Source: Mycobacterium sp. ITM-2016-00317 (GTDB lineage Bacteria; Actinomycetota; Actinomycetes; Mycobacteriales; Mycobacteriaceae). From it: a stretch of 64,000 bases of DNA. A program made the position numbers and the translations under genes. The DNA lies in NCBI RefSeq assembly GCF_002968295.1, contig NZ_CP134399.1:4650001-4714000 (forward strand). The letters are read 5' to 3'. Shown piece by piece: positions 38,945-47,810 of this stretch (its first letter is position 1; each line of letters begins with the position of its first letter). The notes beneath the pieces are model-generated. The model searched no databases and was not told the DNA's origin. It worked only from the letters and a program-made list of their open reading frames with translations.

Positions 38945-40954
38945 TCAGCGGCGCCGCCGCCGCGCTCCCAGATAGTCGCTGACCACCGCAGCACCCAGAC
39001 CATCCAGGTCGGGCACCACCACCCGGCCGCCGACCCGGCGTGCCACCTGATCGATGAACCGGGCCAGCCCGGGGTCGCTCCCGAGCCGGAAGATCGTCAC
39101 CTGCGCCCCCAGTCGGGCCACCTCGTCGAAACCGCGCACGGTGTGCGCGATGGTCCGCGGGTGTGGCGGATAGTCGAAGAACACCGAGGAGCGGCCATCC
39201 CCGTCGAAGTCCTCCAGGTGCGCGGTGGGTTCGCCGTCGGTGACCACCAGCACCACCGGTTGCGCGTTCGGGTGGCGCCGAAGGTGCCGGGTCGCCAGCG
39301 CCAGCGCATGGTGCAGGTTGGTGCCCTGCTCGTAGACGCCCTCCAGCCCGGTCAACTCGGCCGCGGTGACAGTGCGGGCATACCGGCCGAACGCGACGAT
39401 CTGCAGCGCGTCCGAGCGGAAACGGGTGCTGACAAGATGATTGAGCGCCAGCGCGGTCTGCTTCATCGGCAGCCAGCGGTTCTCCATCACCATCGAGAAC
39501 GACGTGTCGACCAGCAACGCCACCGCGGCCTGGGTGCGCGTCTCGGTCTCGGAGATCTCCACGTCGTCCACGGTGACCCGGATGCTCGGAGCGGTCCCGC
39601 CTTTCGGGCTCAACGGGTCGCGGCTCATCGGCTCGGTACCCGCGGTGCGCAGCACCGCGTTGGTCAGCGTCCTGGTGACGTTCCACGGTTCGGTGTCGCC
39701 GAACTGCCACGGCCGGGTGGCCCCCGTGAGTTCGCCCGCCGCCCCGGCGCGCCGGGTGTCACGTTCGCCGTGCCGACCCGAGATCTGTTGCGCCACATCA
39801 CGTAGCGCCGCCTGCCCAAGCTGCCGCATGGCCTTGGGCGACAGCCGCCACTGCCCGTCGGACCCACGGTCGAGGAAGCCCTGGTTCATCAGTGCCCGCT
39901 CCAGCTCCGAGAGGGTGCGGGCGTCGACGGCGGCCTCGTCCCCGAGCTGGCGGGCCAGCATGTCGAGGTCGACGTCGTCCATCGTGGCGCCGGAATAGCT
40001 CTGCGAGAGCTGTTCGGCGAGCTGCTCGAGCTCGGAGATGTCGGCCAGCGCCTGGGCGCCCTCACCCATGCCCAGCGGGTCGTCGCCGGAGAACCGCTCC
40101 GAACCCGACCAGTCCTCACCCGGGCGGGCGGCCTGCAGGTGGGAGTCCAGCCGGTTGAGTGCGTTCATCAGCGACGGTGATCCGAAAGCCTGTTGCGCCA
40201 ACGCATCCAGCTCGGCACGCTGCTGCTCGGACAGGCTGTTGCGGAACCGCTGAGCGGCGGCGGCCCGCTTCGCCAGCGAGTCCAGCAGCTCGTCGATGTT
40301 CTGCGGGTTCTCCGGGAAGAACTCGCCGTGCTTGGCCATGAACTCTTGAAAGTCTTCCGGGGAGTCCGTCCCCTGGGCATGCTTGTCGAGCAGTTCGTTG
40401 AGGTCGTCGAGCATGTCGTTGACCCGCTGCCGATCCTCGTCGGTGGCGTTCTCCAACGCCTCCTTCATGCCGGCGAACCGCTGATCGAGCATCTCCCGCC
40501 CGAGCAGATCCTTGATCTGCTCGTACTTTTCGCGTGCCTCCGGTGACCGCCAGTCGTATTCGGAGAGCTCCTGGACGGCCTTGGCCGGCGACGGCGACAG
40601 AGATTCGAGCTGAAGCTCCCCGAACCGGGCGTCGTCGTCGAGGGCTCGGGCCAGCTCCTTGCGCTCGGCCAGCACCGCCTCGTCGAGCAGCTTCTTGATG
40701 TCGGCCAGCGTGCCGTCGAGGTTGTTGCGCTGCAACAGTTCCCGGCGGCGCCGGTTGGCTTCGGCGGCCAGCTTGTCGGCTCCGGGCATGTTCCTGGTGC
40801 CCCGCCGAAGCAGTTCGGACAGCGCGCGGCGCGGCGAGGTGCCCTCCATGACGTCCTGGCCGATGGCCTCCAACGCCTCCCGCAGGTCCACCGGAGGGGC
40901 CAGTGGGTCCGGCCCGCCGGTGTAGCCCGAGTACCTCGACAGCCTCTTAGCCAT
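38945..40954 (-). CDS. VWA domain-containing protein (MoxR-associated, Rv0959-like)
   Basis: 669-aa cytosolic protein. A long charged helical region (residues about 30-400, with KRAAAAQRFRNSLSEQQRAE) precedes a C-terminal von Willebrand A domain with an intact MIDAS (LLVDTSFSMVMENRW, TNLHHALALA, VVTDGEPTAH). It pairs with the upstream MoxR/magnesium-chelatase-like ATPase: its ATG (40954) lies within the end of that gene, 8 nt overlap. MoxR/VWA pairs act as chaperones for metal insertion or complex assembly. The client here is unknown. Confidence 0.92.
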   Translation of the reverse strand: MAKRLSRYSGYTGGPDPLAPPVDLREALEAIGQDVMEGTSPRRALSELLRRGTRNMPGADKLAAEANRRRRELLQRNNLDGTLADIKKLLDEAVLAERKELARALDDDARFGELQLESLSPSPAKAVQELSEYDWRSPEAREKYEQIKDLLGREMLDQRFAGMKEALENATDEDRQRVNDMLDDLNELLDKHAQGTDSPEDFQEFMAKHGEFFPENPQNIDELLDSLAKRAAAAQRFRNSLSEQQRAELDALAQQAFGSPSLMNALNRLDSHLQAARPGEDWSGSERFSGDDPLGMGEGAQALADISELEQLAEQLSQSYSGATMDDVDLDMLARQLGDEAAVDARTLSELERALMNQGFLDRGSDGQWRLSPKAMRQLGQAALRDVAQQISGRHGERDTRRAGAAGELTGATRPWQFGDTEPWNVTRTLTNAVLRTAGTEPMSRDPLSPKGGTAPSIRVTVDDVEISETETRTQAAVALLVDTSFSMVMENRWLPMKQTALALNHLVSTRFRSDALQIVAFGRYARTVTAAELTGLEGVYEQGTNLHHALALATRHLRRHPNAQPVVLVVTDGEPTAHLEDFDGDGRSSVFFDYPPHPRTIAHTVRGFDEVARLGAQVTIFRLGSDPGLARFIDQVARRVGGRVVVPDLDGLGAAVVSDYLGARRRRR

Positions 40955-42329
40955 AGACGGTTTCGCCTTCTCCGGACACCTTGTCGATGCGCTTGGCCAG
41001 GTACAACGCTTCCAGCGCCAGCTCGATCGCGGCCGCGCGCTGCCCCTCGGACGTCGCGTCCAGGCGCTGCTGGATCTGCGCGACCGCGGGCACCTCGGGC
41101 AGCGCGGCCAGCACCTCACGGGCCGACACCCGCTCGCCGGTGGTGACCGGCGAGCCGTTCTCCACTGCGGTGACGATCGGCCCGACGTCGATACCGCCGA
41201 GCAGCCGCTGCGCGGTCTCGGCGGTCGCGCGCCGCAGCAGGTGTTCCAACACGGCCTGCTCGCGCCCTTCCTCGCCGGACTCGAACTCCAGCTTGCCGCG
41301 CAACACGTCGATCACGTTCTGCAGATCGACCACCCGGGCGACCGGGTCCTGCTCGCCGAGCAGCGCCGCGCGGTGCCGCGCCGACGCGGCGACGGTCTCG
41401 GCGGCCGCGATCGCGAAGCGGGCCGAGACGCCGGAACGCTGGTCGATGGAGCTGGACTCGCGCAGGCTGCGGGCGAACCGGGCCAGGATCTGCAGCAGGT
41501 ACTCGGGCACCTCGGCGGCCAGGTGTGCCTCCTGGGAGATGACGCCGACCTCGGCGTCGAGCTGCAGCGGGTAGTGGGTGCGGATCTCGGCGCCGAACCG
41601 GTCCTTGAGCGGGGTGATGATCCGCCCGCGGTTGGTGTAGTCCTCGGGGTTCGCGCTGGCCACCACGAGCACGTCCAGCGGCAGCCGCAGCGTGTAACCG
41701 CGGACCTGGATATCGCGCTCCTCCATCACGTTGAGCATCGAGACCTGGATGCGTTCGGCCAGGTCGGGAAGCTCGTTGACCGCGACGATGCCGCGGTGGG
41801 CGCGCGGGATCAGGCCGTAGGCGATGGTCTCCGGATCGCCGAGGCTGCGGCCCTCGGCGACCTTGATCGGGTCGATGTCCCCGACCAGGTCGGCCACGCT
41901 GGTGTCCGGGGTGGCCAGTTTCTCGGTGTACCGCTCGCTGCGGTGCCGCCAGGTGATCGGCAGGTCGTCGCCGGAATCGGCGGCCCTCCGGATCGACTCC
42001 GGGGTGATCGGGCTGTACGGGTGCTCACCGAGTTCGGAACCGGCGATCGCCGGGGTCCACTCGTCGAGCAGACCGACCAGGGACCGCAGCAGACGCGTCT
42101 TGCCCTGACCGCGTTCGCCGAGCAGCACGAAGTCGTGTCCGGCGATCAGTGCCCGCTCGACCTGCGGCAGCACCGTGTCCTCGAAGCCGAACAGACCGGG
42201 CCAGATGTCGTCGCCGGCAGCGAGCCGGGCCAGCAGGTTCTCCCGTAGCTCGGCCTTGATGCTGCGCTCCTGATGGCCGGAGTCACGCAGCTCGCCGACG
42301 GTGCGGGGCAGATCGTTAGGTGATGTCAC
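40947..42329 (-). CDS. MoxR/magnesium-chelatase-type AAA+ ATPase (Rv0958-like)
   Basis: 460-aa ATPase. Walker A is GERGQGKTRLLRSL, the Walker B/sensor region includes GIVAVNELPDLAERIQ and VVASANPEDYTNRG, and the arginine finger region is LKDRFGAEIRTHYP. GTG 42329 was chosen over GTG 42338 because a minus-strand TAGCGT -10 (42342-42337) ends 7 nt upstream and covers the 42338 codon. It is the ATPase partner of the VWA protein in one two-gene operon. Confidence 0.93.
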   Translation of the reverse strand: MTSPNDLPRTVGELRDSGHQERSIKAELRENLLARLAAGDDIWPGLFGFEDTVLPQVERALIAGHDFVLLGERGQGKTRLLRSLVGLLDEWTPAIAGSELGEHPYSPITPESIRRAADSGDDLPITWRHRSERYTEKLATPDTSVADLVGDIDPIKVAEGRSLGDPETIAYGLIPRAHRGIVAVNELPDLAERIQVSMLNVMEERDIQVRGYTLRLPLDVLVVASANPEDYTNRGRIITPLKDRFGAEIRTHYPLQLDAEVGVISQEAHLAAEVPEYLLQILARFARSLRESSSIDQRSGVSARFAIAAAETVAASARHRAALLGEQDPVARVVDLQNVIDVLRGKLEFESGEEGREQAVLEHLLRRATAETAQRLLGGIDVGPIVTAVENGSPVTTGERVSAREVLAALPEVPAVAQIQQRLDATSEGQRAAAIELALEALYLAKRIDKVSGEGETVYG

Positions 42330-42336
42330 ACCGACC

Positions 42337-42342
42337 ACGCTA
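42337..42342 (-). promoter_or_regulatory. -10 element of the MoxR/VWA operon
   Basis: Minus-strand TAGCGT (42342-42337) with a 7-nt spacer to GTG 42329; predicts a leaderless mRNA and fixes the start. Confidence 0.55.
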
Positions 42343-42414
42343 CGACTGTCCCGGACATCAGGCAGCCGGTCCCTGCTCAGAGGGGCCGAATCGATACTCC
42401 GGCCAGGCCGCCGG

Positions 42415-42454
42415 ACACCGTTGGGCCGCCCGAGGGGTAGCGACCCAACGGTGT
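42415..42454. terminator. Inverted repeat at the end of the catabolic operon
   Basis: ACACCGTTGGG (42415-42425) and CCCAACGGTGT (42444-42454) are perfectly complementary 11-bp arms with an 18-nt loop, 11 bp after the amidohydrolase stop. It probably terminates the operon; the long loop is unusual. Confidence 0.65.
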
Positions 42455-42464
42455 GGTCGGTGAC

Positions 42465-43895
42465 CTACTCCGCGGCGGGCTGCGCGCCCACCTTCTCGTA
42501 CTTGCGGACGTCGTTGACGACGTCCATACGTTGCTCGCTGGTCCAGTCGAGTTGGGTCTTCGGGGTTTCGGCACCCTCGTAGGCCCGTTCGTAGCTCAAC
42601 AGATCCCAGCCGTACTCGTTCGGTAGGTAGTCGTTGCGGATGAAGCGGGTCCGGATGTCCTCGGGGAAGGACTGGACCTCGCCGTTGAGGATGACGGTCT
42701 CGACCTTGCCAGGCTGGTAGAGCACCTTGATGTCGGCCACCGGGTCTCCGTCGACGACGATGATGTCGGCCAGCTTGCCCTCGGCGAGCACCCCGAGGTC
42801 GTCGGGCAGGCCCATCGCGTTGGCGCCGTGCTTGGTGCCGGCCTGGATGGCCTCCAGCGAGCTCATGCCCGTGTAGAGCATCAGCATCTCCAGCTCCCTG
42901 GCATGCCATTGGCCGTACGGCACCAGCGAGAAGCCGCTGTCGGTGCCCATCGCGAACTTCACCCCGGCCGCGTACGCGCGGTGCAGGCTGTCCATCGTCG
43001 CGTCGTTCATCCGTTTGGTCGCCTCGGAGATGTTCGGGCGCACCCGCAGCGTCTCGGCGAACTCCACGATGTGGTGCATCAGCAGCTGGGTCGGGGCCAG
43101 CGGGATCTGGCTCTTGGCCAGCTTCTCGATGGTGGCGTCCGACATGTGATTGCCGTGCATGATGTGGTCGAACCCGGCCTCCACCGCCGCGTTCATCTCC
43201 CCGTCGCCGCGGGCGTGGATGGTGATCTGCATCCCGAGCTGATGAGCGAGATCGGCACAGAACTTCAGTTCGTCATCGGTGAACGCCTGGAAGTCACCGA
43301 ACGGGCTGTCGGCCAGCTTGATCAGATCCACCCCGGCCTTCTTCTGGCGGCGGATCTCGTCCTTCATCTCGTCGAGGGTGTTGGTCAGCTTCCCCGTGCT
43401 CGAATCCGGATTACCTGTGGCATCGGGGAACCAGTCGGTCAAGCCGTTGCTGGTGGTCAGATACCTTCCCGCGCTGGTCATCCGGGGACCGTGCACGATG
43501 CCCTGCTTGATGCCCTCGCGCAGCCCCACACCGATGTAATAGCTGCCACCGGGCTGGGAGATGCTCGTGACGCCGGCGGCCAGCACCTTCTCGACGTTCG
43601 CCGCGGCGATCAACGTCCGCAGCTCCGGCGGCGTGTAGATGCCGATCTCTTCCTCGGTGCGGGCCAGCCCGTAGGTCATGTGGCAGTGGATGTCGATCAG
43701 CCCCGGCATCACGGTCTTGCCGCGGGCGTCGATCACCTCCAGCCGCGCGCCGCGCGGGATGTCGGTCTCGCGGTCCACTGCGCCGACCTTGACGATCCGC
43801 GCGTTGTGCACCAGCACAGCGCAATTCGGGATCGGCGGGTTCGCGTCGCCGTCGACGACGGTTCCGTTCTCGATCAGCAGCCAACGATCGGTCAT
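42465..43895 (-). CDS. Amidohydrolase family protein (imidazolonepropionase/prolidase-like)
   Basis: 476-aa metal-dependent hydrolase. It shows the N-terminal beta-sandwich (LLIENGTVVDGDANPPIPN), first metal pair HxH in LIDIHCHMTYG, later metal ligands in TIHARGDGEMN and HIMHGNHMSDA, the catalytic Asp in KFAMGTDSGFS, and the closing sandwich GVLAEGKLADIIVVDGDPVA. Substrate unknown; relatives cleave cyclic amides, dipeptides or lactams. ATG 43895 overlaps the upstream gene's TGA by 4 nt. It is the last gene of the ABC/ring-cleavage operon. Confidence 0.88.
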   Translation of the reverse strand: MTDRWLLIENGTVVDGDANPPIPNCAVLVHNARIVKVGAVDRETDIPRGARLEVIDARGKTVMPGLIDIHCHMTYGLARTEEEIGIYTPPELRTLIAAANVEKVLAAGVTSISQPGGSYYIGVGLREGIKQGIVHGPRMTSAGRYLTTSNGLTDWFPDATGNPDSSTGKLTNTLDEMKDEIRRQKKAGVDLIKLADSPFGDFQAFTDDELKFCADLAHQLGMQITIHARGDGEMNAAVEAGFDHIMHGNHMSDATIEKLAKSQIPLAPTQLLMHHIVEFAETLRVRPNISEATKRMNDATMDSLHRAYAAGVKFAMGTDSGFSLVPYGQWHARELEMLMLYTGMSSLEAIQAGTKHGANAMGLPDDLGVLAEGKLADIIVVDGDPVADIKVLYQPGKVETVILNGEVQSFPEDIRTRFIRNDYLPNEYGWDLLSYERAYEGAETPKTQLDWTSEQRMDVVNDVRKYEKVGAQPAAE

Positions 43896-44755
43896 TTCAG
43901 GCCTCCCACGCCGTGTTTGCGGATCAGTTCGACGAACAGGTCCGGGTTTTCGAAGTACGGGGCATGCCCGCAGCCGGGCATCAGTTCGAGGGGCGCACCG
44001 GGAAGGTTCTGCTGCGCTTCGACGCCCATCGACGGCGGGGTCCACTTGTCGTCGGCACCCCACACCAGCAGCACCGGTAGCTCCGGCAGCCGCTTGGCCA
44101 GCTCGGCGTCCTGCCGGAAGTCGTTGCAGTCCTCGTCCAGCCACTGCGAGACCTTCAGCAGGGCTTGCTTGGCTCCGGTCGAGGAGTTGATCATCGACTC
44201 CTCGCGCACCCAGGAATCGGTCACCATCTCCGGATCGGAGACCAGGAACGTCAACTTGCGCCGCACACCCTCGACGCTGCCGTCGGAGAGCACCTCGGGT
44301 GGGGTGTGGAACTCCTGTGGGAAGTCGCTGACGCCGACCGAACCGATCAGCACCAGTCCGGCCACCAGGTCCGGCCGTTGCACCGCGATCGCCGCGGCGA
44401 CATGGCCGCCGAGCGACGTGCCCAGGAAGGTCACCTTCGACAGGCCCAGCGAGTCCAGCACTCCGGCGATCACATCGGCGAAACCCTGTCCGGTGTAGTC
44501 GATGTCCTCACGCTTCTCCGCGAGGCCATGGCCGGGGAAGTCGATGGCCAGCACCCGGAAGCCCTCGGCCACCAGACCCGGCATCACCGGCACGAACCGG
44601 TCGGCCCGGGATCCCGCGCCGTGCAGGCACACCAGGACGCTGTCGCCGGAACCCGACTCGACGACGCGGGTGGTGACGCCCGCCCCGGTGACGGGGTAGG
44701 CGATCACCGTGTCGCGACCGTGGTGGAACGGATAACTGCGGTACCCCACGGTCAC
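43892..44755 (-). CDS. Alpha/beta hydrolase (meta-cleavage-product hydrolase-like)
   Basis: 287-aa hydrolase. The oxyanion motif is VLVCLHGAGSRADRF, the nucleophile Ser is in FLGTSLGGHVAAA, the acid Asp in LLVWGADDKWTPP and the His in PGCGHAPYFENP. The overall pattern matches the MhpC/BphD group that splits C-C bonds of ring-fission products, consistent with the neighbouring LigB dioxygenase. GTG 44755 overlaps the upstream stop by 4 nt, and its own stop overlaps the amidohydrolase start. Confidence 0.85.
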   Translation of the reverse strand: MTVGYRSYPFHHGRDTVIAYPVTGAGVTTRVVESGSGDSVLVCLHGAGSRADRFVPVMPGLVAEGFRVLAIDFPGHGLAEKREDIDYTGQGFADVIAGVLDSLGLSKVTFLGTSLGGHVAAAIAVQRPDLVAGLVLIGSVGVSDFPQEFHTPPEVLSDGSVEGVRRKLTFLVSDPEMVTDSWVREESMINSSTGAKQALLKVSQWLDEDCNDFRQDAELAKRLPELPVLLVWGADDKWTPPSMGVEAQQNLPGAPLELMPGCGHAPYFENPDLFVELIRKHGVGGLK

Positions 44756-45156
44756 GACGCGGCCGGGCGCACGGCCAGTGCCTCGATCTCGACGCGGGCA
44801 GCTTCCTCGACCAGACCGGAGATGATCAGGATCGTGTTGGGCGGATACACACCGGACGGGTAGATCTCGGCGAACTTGTCCAGCCGGCCCTTCATGAACT
44901 CCGGGATCATCTCGCGGCCGACCAGCAGGGTGCGGAAACCGACGACGTGCTCGAAGCCCAGGCCGGCCGCAGCCAAGGCGATACCGATGTTGTCGTAGGT
45001 CGCCTTCACCTGCTCGGCGCCATCAGAGGTGGGGAACTTTCCGTCGGCGTCCGCGCCCATCTGACCGGCCACCACGACGATCTCACCGGGACCCCCGATC
45101 CCCAGGGTGGAGTAGTTGCCGAACTTCGGGAGAGGGGCGTCCTGATAGGTGATCAT
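44752..45156 (-). CDS. RidA (YjgF/YER057c/UK114) family protein
   Basis: 134-aa trimeric-fold protein: IVVVAGQMGADADGKFPTSD, EQVKATYDNIGIALAAAG, and VYPPNTILIISGLVEEAARV at the ligand cleft. Classic RidA enamine/imine deaminases have an Arg (PARS-type motif) that binds the substrate carboxylate; here the position reads PPNT with Asn, so it may use a different substrate. In aminophenol-type meta pathways a RidA-family enzyme deaminates 2-aminomuconate, which suits its place beside an extradiol dioxygenase. ATG 45156 is preceded by GAAGAAGGAAA. Confidence 0.87.
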   Translation of the reverse strand: MITYQDAPLPKFGNYSTLGIGGPGEIVVVAGQMGADADGKFPTSDGAEQVKATYDNIGIALAAAGLGFEHVVGFRTLLVGREMIPEFMKGRLDKFAEIYPSGVYPPNTILIISGLVEEAARVEIEALAVRPAAS

Positions 45157-45191
45157 GTGTTTTCCTTCTTCTTCTCTGTGTTTTCGATGTG

Positions 45192-46154
45192 TCAGACGGT
45201 GTAGCGGACCGCGCCTGTGCCGCAGATCCAGGCCGGGGTGGGTTGATAGGTGAGCACTTCACACGGCCCTCCGCCCATCGCCCCGGCGACGGCCATCCAG
45301 TTGAGGATCTCGTGACCGCCATGGCCGCCGCGCTTTTCGATGTCGTCGTAGGTCCAGGCGAACAGGGCCTGCATGTCACCGCCGGACAACAGTTCCAGGA
45401 ACTCCCGGTCCCATTCGGGGTTGACGCAGGCGTCCCCCATCTCCTCGGCCATCTTGATTTCGTAGGGGCCGATGTCGGTCCACAGACCGGGGTCACGCTC
45501 GAGATAGCCGCGGCCTTCGTTCTGGAACGTCTTCATCCTGGTCAGGAAGTCGTCCGACTCGCGGCTCGGCTCCCAGATCGGCGGCCAGTGCGACAGACCG
45601 CCGGTGCCCCAGAACATGATTCGCTTGTCGCTGTCGGCGACTGCGGCCCGCACCGCCTCCCCCACCTGGTAGGCGCGCCGCATGGTGATCAGAGGCGGAG
45701 TGAACACGTTGAGGTACACCGGGATGATCGGGATGTCGCCCTCGGGCCGCAACAGCTTCATCGGCACCATCAGGTTGTTGCCGAACTCGGCCGTACCCAT
45801 CCGGGTCGCGTCGATGCCGGCGGCCACCAGCGTGCGCAGGATGTGCTCGGCGAGCTCCTTCTCCCCACCGAAGGTGTGCACCCGGTCGAACTTCAGCAGC
45901 TCGAGCAGGTGCTCGCCGGGGCCGGTGTGCTGTTCGGCCACAGCGACGCTGACCGACGGCATCAGAGTGCGGAAGTGGTTCTCGAAGTGGTCGTCCAGGA
46001 ACGCGATGATCACATCGGGCTTCGCCTCGGCGACGGTGCGCTTGAGCTCGTCGTAGGCGGCGAAGACCGACTGATGCTCGTCGGCGGTGACGTCGTCGGG
46101 CCAACCGAGTATGCCCGGTGCGTGCGAGGCGGAGATGCCGCCGACTACGGGCAT
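45192..46154 (-). CDS. LigB-superfamily extradiol ring-cleavage dioxygenase
   Basis: 320-aa class III extradiol dioxygenase. The N-terminal iron/substrate motif is GGISASHAPGIL, then VIIAFLDDHFENHF with further iron-site histidines, and GTGGLSHWPPIWEPSRESDD, whose His matches the second-shell acid/base histidine of this superfamily. No separate LigA-type small subunit is present, as in MhpB-like single-chain enzymes. It should cleave a catechol- or aminophenol-type ring next to the hydroxyls. ATG 46154 follows the FAH gene's TGA by one base. Substrate unknown. Confidence 0.88.
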   Translation of the reverse strand: MPVVGGISASHAPGILGWPDDVTADEHQSVFAAYDELKRTVAEAKPDVIIAFLDDHFENHFRTLMPSVSVAVAEQHTGPGEHLLELLKFDRVHTFGGEKELAEHILRTLVAAGIDATRMGTAEFGNNLMVPMKLLRPEGDIPIIPVYLNVFTPPLITMRRAYQVGEAVRAAVADSDKRIMFWGTGGLSHWPPIWEPSRESDDFLTRMKTFQNEGRGYLERDPGLWTDIGPYEIKMAEEMGDACVNPEWDREFLELLSGGDMQALFAWTYDDIEKRGGHGGHEILNWMAVAGAMGGGPCEVLTYQPTPAWICGTGAVRYTV

Positions 46155-46155
46155 G

Positions 46156-47001
46156 TCAGCACTCCGTCCTGACCCTGTTCGAAATCGTTCCGACACCGGC
46201 GATCTCGACCTCGACGACGTCGCCGTCGCGGAGGAACTCGGGCGGATTGCGCTTGAAGCCCACACCGGCGGCGGTGCCGCTGACGATGATGTCTCCGGGC
46301 AACAGCGGTGTCACCTGGGAAATCTCGGCGATCAGCCTCGGGATGTCGAAGATCAGGTCCCGGGTGAACGCGTTCTGCTTGACCACACCGTTGACCCGGC
46401 AGGTCACCTCGATGTCGGGGTTGATACCGATGGTGTCGCGGTCGACGATGCCCGGGCCGACCGGGGTGGAGGCCGGTGCGTTCTTGCCCAGTGTCCACTG
46501 CACGTGCCGGATCTGGCGGTCACGCACCGACACGTCGTTGACGACGGTGTAGCCCGCCACCACATCCCAGGAGTCCTCTTCGGACACGTTGCGCGCGGGC
46601 GCCCCGATGACCACTCCGAGTTCTGCCTCCCAGTCGAACTCGACGGACACCGAACTCGGCAGGTCGAGCCGGTCGAAGGGACCGGCGATCGTGGACAGAT
46701 CCTTCATGAACACCACCGGCGCCTTCGGCACGGTCGCCAGGAAGACGTCCATGGACTCCTGCTGATGATCCAGGTAGTTGATGCCGATGCAGAAGACCCG
46801 GCTGCCGGGCACCACCGGAGGCAGCAGCACGACGTCACTGCGGGGCACCCGTGCGGCCCGGGCGTCGGTGATGCGCTCGTTCTGGCCGGCGGCCAGCAGC
46901 ACCAGCGCGTCGCGCAGCGACCAGTCCACACCGACGATCTCGTCCCCCTCGGTGTAGCCGCACCGCGTGGCGCCCTGGTGGACGAACTGAACTAACTGCA
47001 A
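46156..47001 (-). CDS. Fumarylacetoacetate hydrolase family protein
   Basis: 281-aa enzyme of the FAH fold: VFCIGINYLDHQQESMDV, metal ligands in VEFDWEAELGVVIG, VVNDVSVRDRQIRHVQW, and the C-terminal PLLPGDIIVSGTAAGVGFKR. Members hydrolyse, decarboxylate or hydrate the oxo-acids formed after ring opening, matching the dioxygenase next to it. I use TTG 47001 (product QLVQFVHQG) since GGAG lies 7 nt upstream; it overlaps the livF-like stop by 10 nt. A TTG start keeps the N-terminal GYTEGDEIVGVDW domain intact. Confidence 0.88.
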   Translation of the reverse strand: MQLVQFVHQGATRCGYTEGDEIVGVDWSLRDALVLLAAGQNERITDARAARVPRSDVVLLPPVVPGSRVFCIGINYLDHQQESMDVFLATVPKAPVVFMKDLSTIAGPFDRLDLPSSVSVEFDWEAELGVVIGAPARNVSEEDSWDVVAGYTVVNDVSVRDRQIRHVQWTLGKNAPASTPVGPGIVDRDTIGINPDIEVTCRVNGVVKQNAFTRDLIFDIPRLIAEISQVTPLLPGDIIVSGTAAGVGFKRNPPEFLRDGDVVEVEIAGVGTISNRVRTEC

Positions 47002-47810
47002 CGAACTTCTCCTTCGGTTTTCGTGGTTTCGGCAGCGCCGGACAGAATGGCTTCCTCCGTGCCGCCGAGGAAGATGTGCGAAAAGCTGGGATCGGCCCGC
47101 AGTTCGGCCGCCGACCCGGACCGGCGCACCCGCCCGGTGGCCAGTACGTAGGCCCAATCTGCCGATGCCATCGCCAGATTGGCCCGCTGTTCGACGAGAA
47201 GAACCGCGATCCCGCTGGCCTTGAGCTCGGCCAGCTGCTCATCGAGCAGCCGGGTTGCCATCTCTTCGGTCAGACCCGCGGTGGGCTCGTCGAGGAGCAG
47301 GACCTTCGGCTCGAGCATCAACACCCGCGCCATCGCGAGCATCTTGCGCTCCCCGCCCGACAGCACACCGGCGTGCCGCTTGAGCATGGTCTTGAGCCGC
47401 GGGAACAGTTCGAGCACGCGTTCCTTGTTGACCGCGACCTTGTCCCGCGACAGCCGGTACCCGCCGATGACGATGTTCTCCTCCACCGTCAGCGGTTTGA
47501 AGACGTCGTCGATCTGCGGGACGTATCCCATTCCCGCAGCCGCCCGTTCGGCGGTGGACATGGCGGTGATGTCGCCGCGTCCGGCCAGATCGACCGTGCC
47601 GCCCATCGGCTTGACCAGGCCGGCCAGCCCCTTGAGCAGAGTGCTCTTGCCGCAGCCGTTGGGCCCGACGACACAGGCGGTCTTGCCGGCCGTCAGCTCC
47701 AGGCTGACGTTGTGCACGATCGGTACGCCGTTGTAACCGACCGTGAGTTCGTGAACGCCGAGCACGGCGGTGCCGGGGCTCATGCGGGTGTCATCCGGCG
47801 ACATAAGCAT
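46992..47810 (-). CDS. ABC transporter ATP-binding protein, LivF type
   Basis: 272-aa ATPase of a branched-chain-amino-acid-type (HAAT) importer. Walker A VVGPNGCGKSTLLKGL, signature LSGGERKMLAMARVL, Walker B VLLLDEPTAGL, and the switch His replaced by Gln in VLLVEQRANLA, as is usual for LivF. ATG 47810 starts 20 nt inside the end of the LivG-like gene; ATG 47804 is an alternative. It forms one transporter with the four upstream genes and is followed directly by the ring-cleavage enzymes, so the solute is probably an aromatic or related acid. Confidence 0.92.
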   Translation of the reverse strand: MLMSPDDTRMSPGTAVLGVHELTVGYNGVPIVHNVSLELTAGKTACVVGPNGCGKSTLLKGLAGLVKPMGGTVDLAGRGDITAMSTAERAAAGMGYVPQIDDVFKPLTVEENIVIGGYRLSRDKVAVNKERVLELFPRLKTMLKRHAGVLSGGERKMLAMARVLMLEPKVLLLDEPTAGLTEEMATRLLDEQLAELKASGIAVLLVEQRANLAMASADWAYVLATGRVRRSGSAAELRADPSFSHIFLGGTEEAILSGAAETTKTEGEVRCS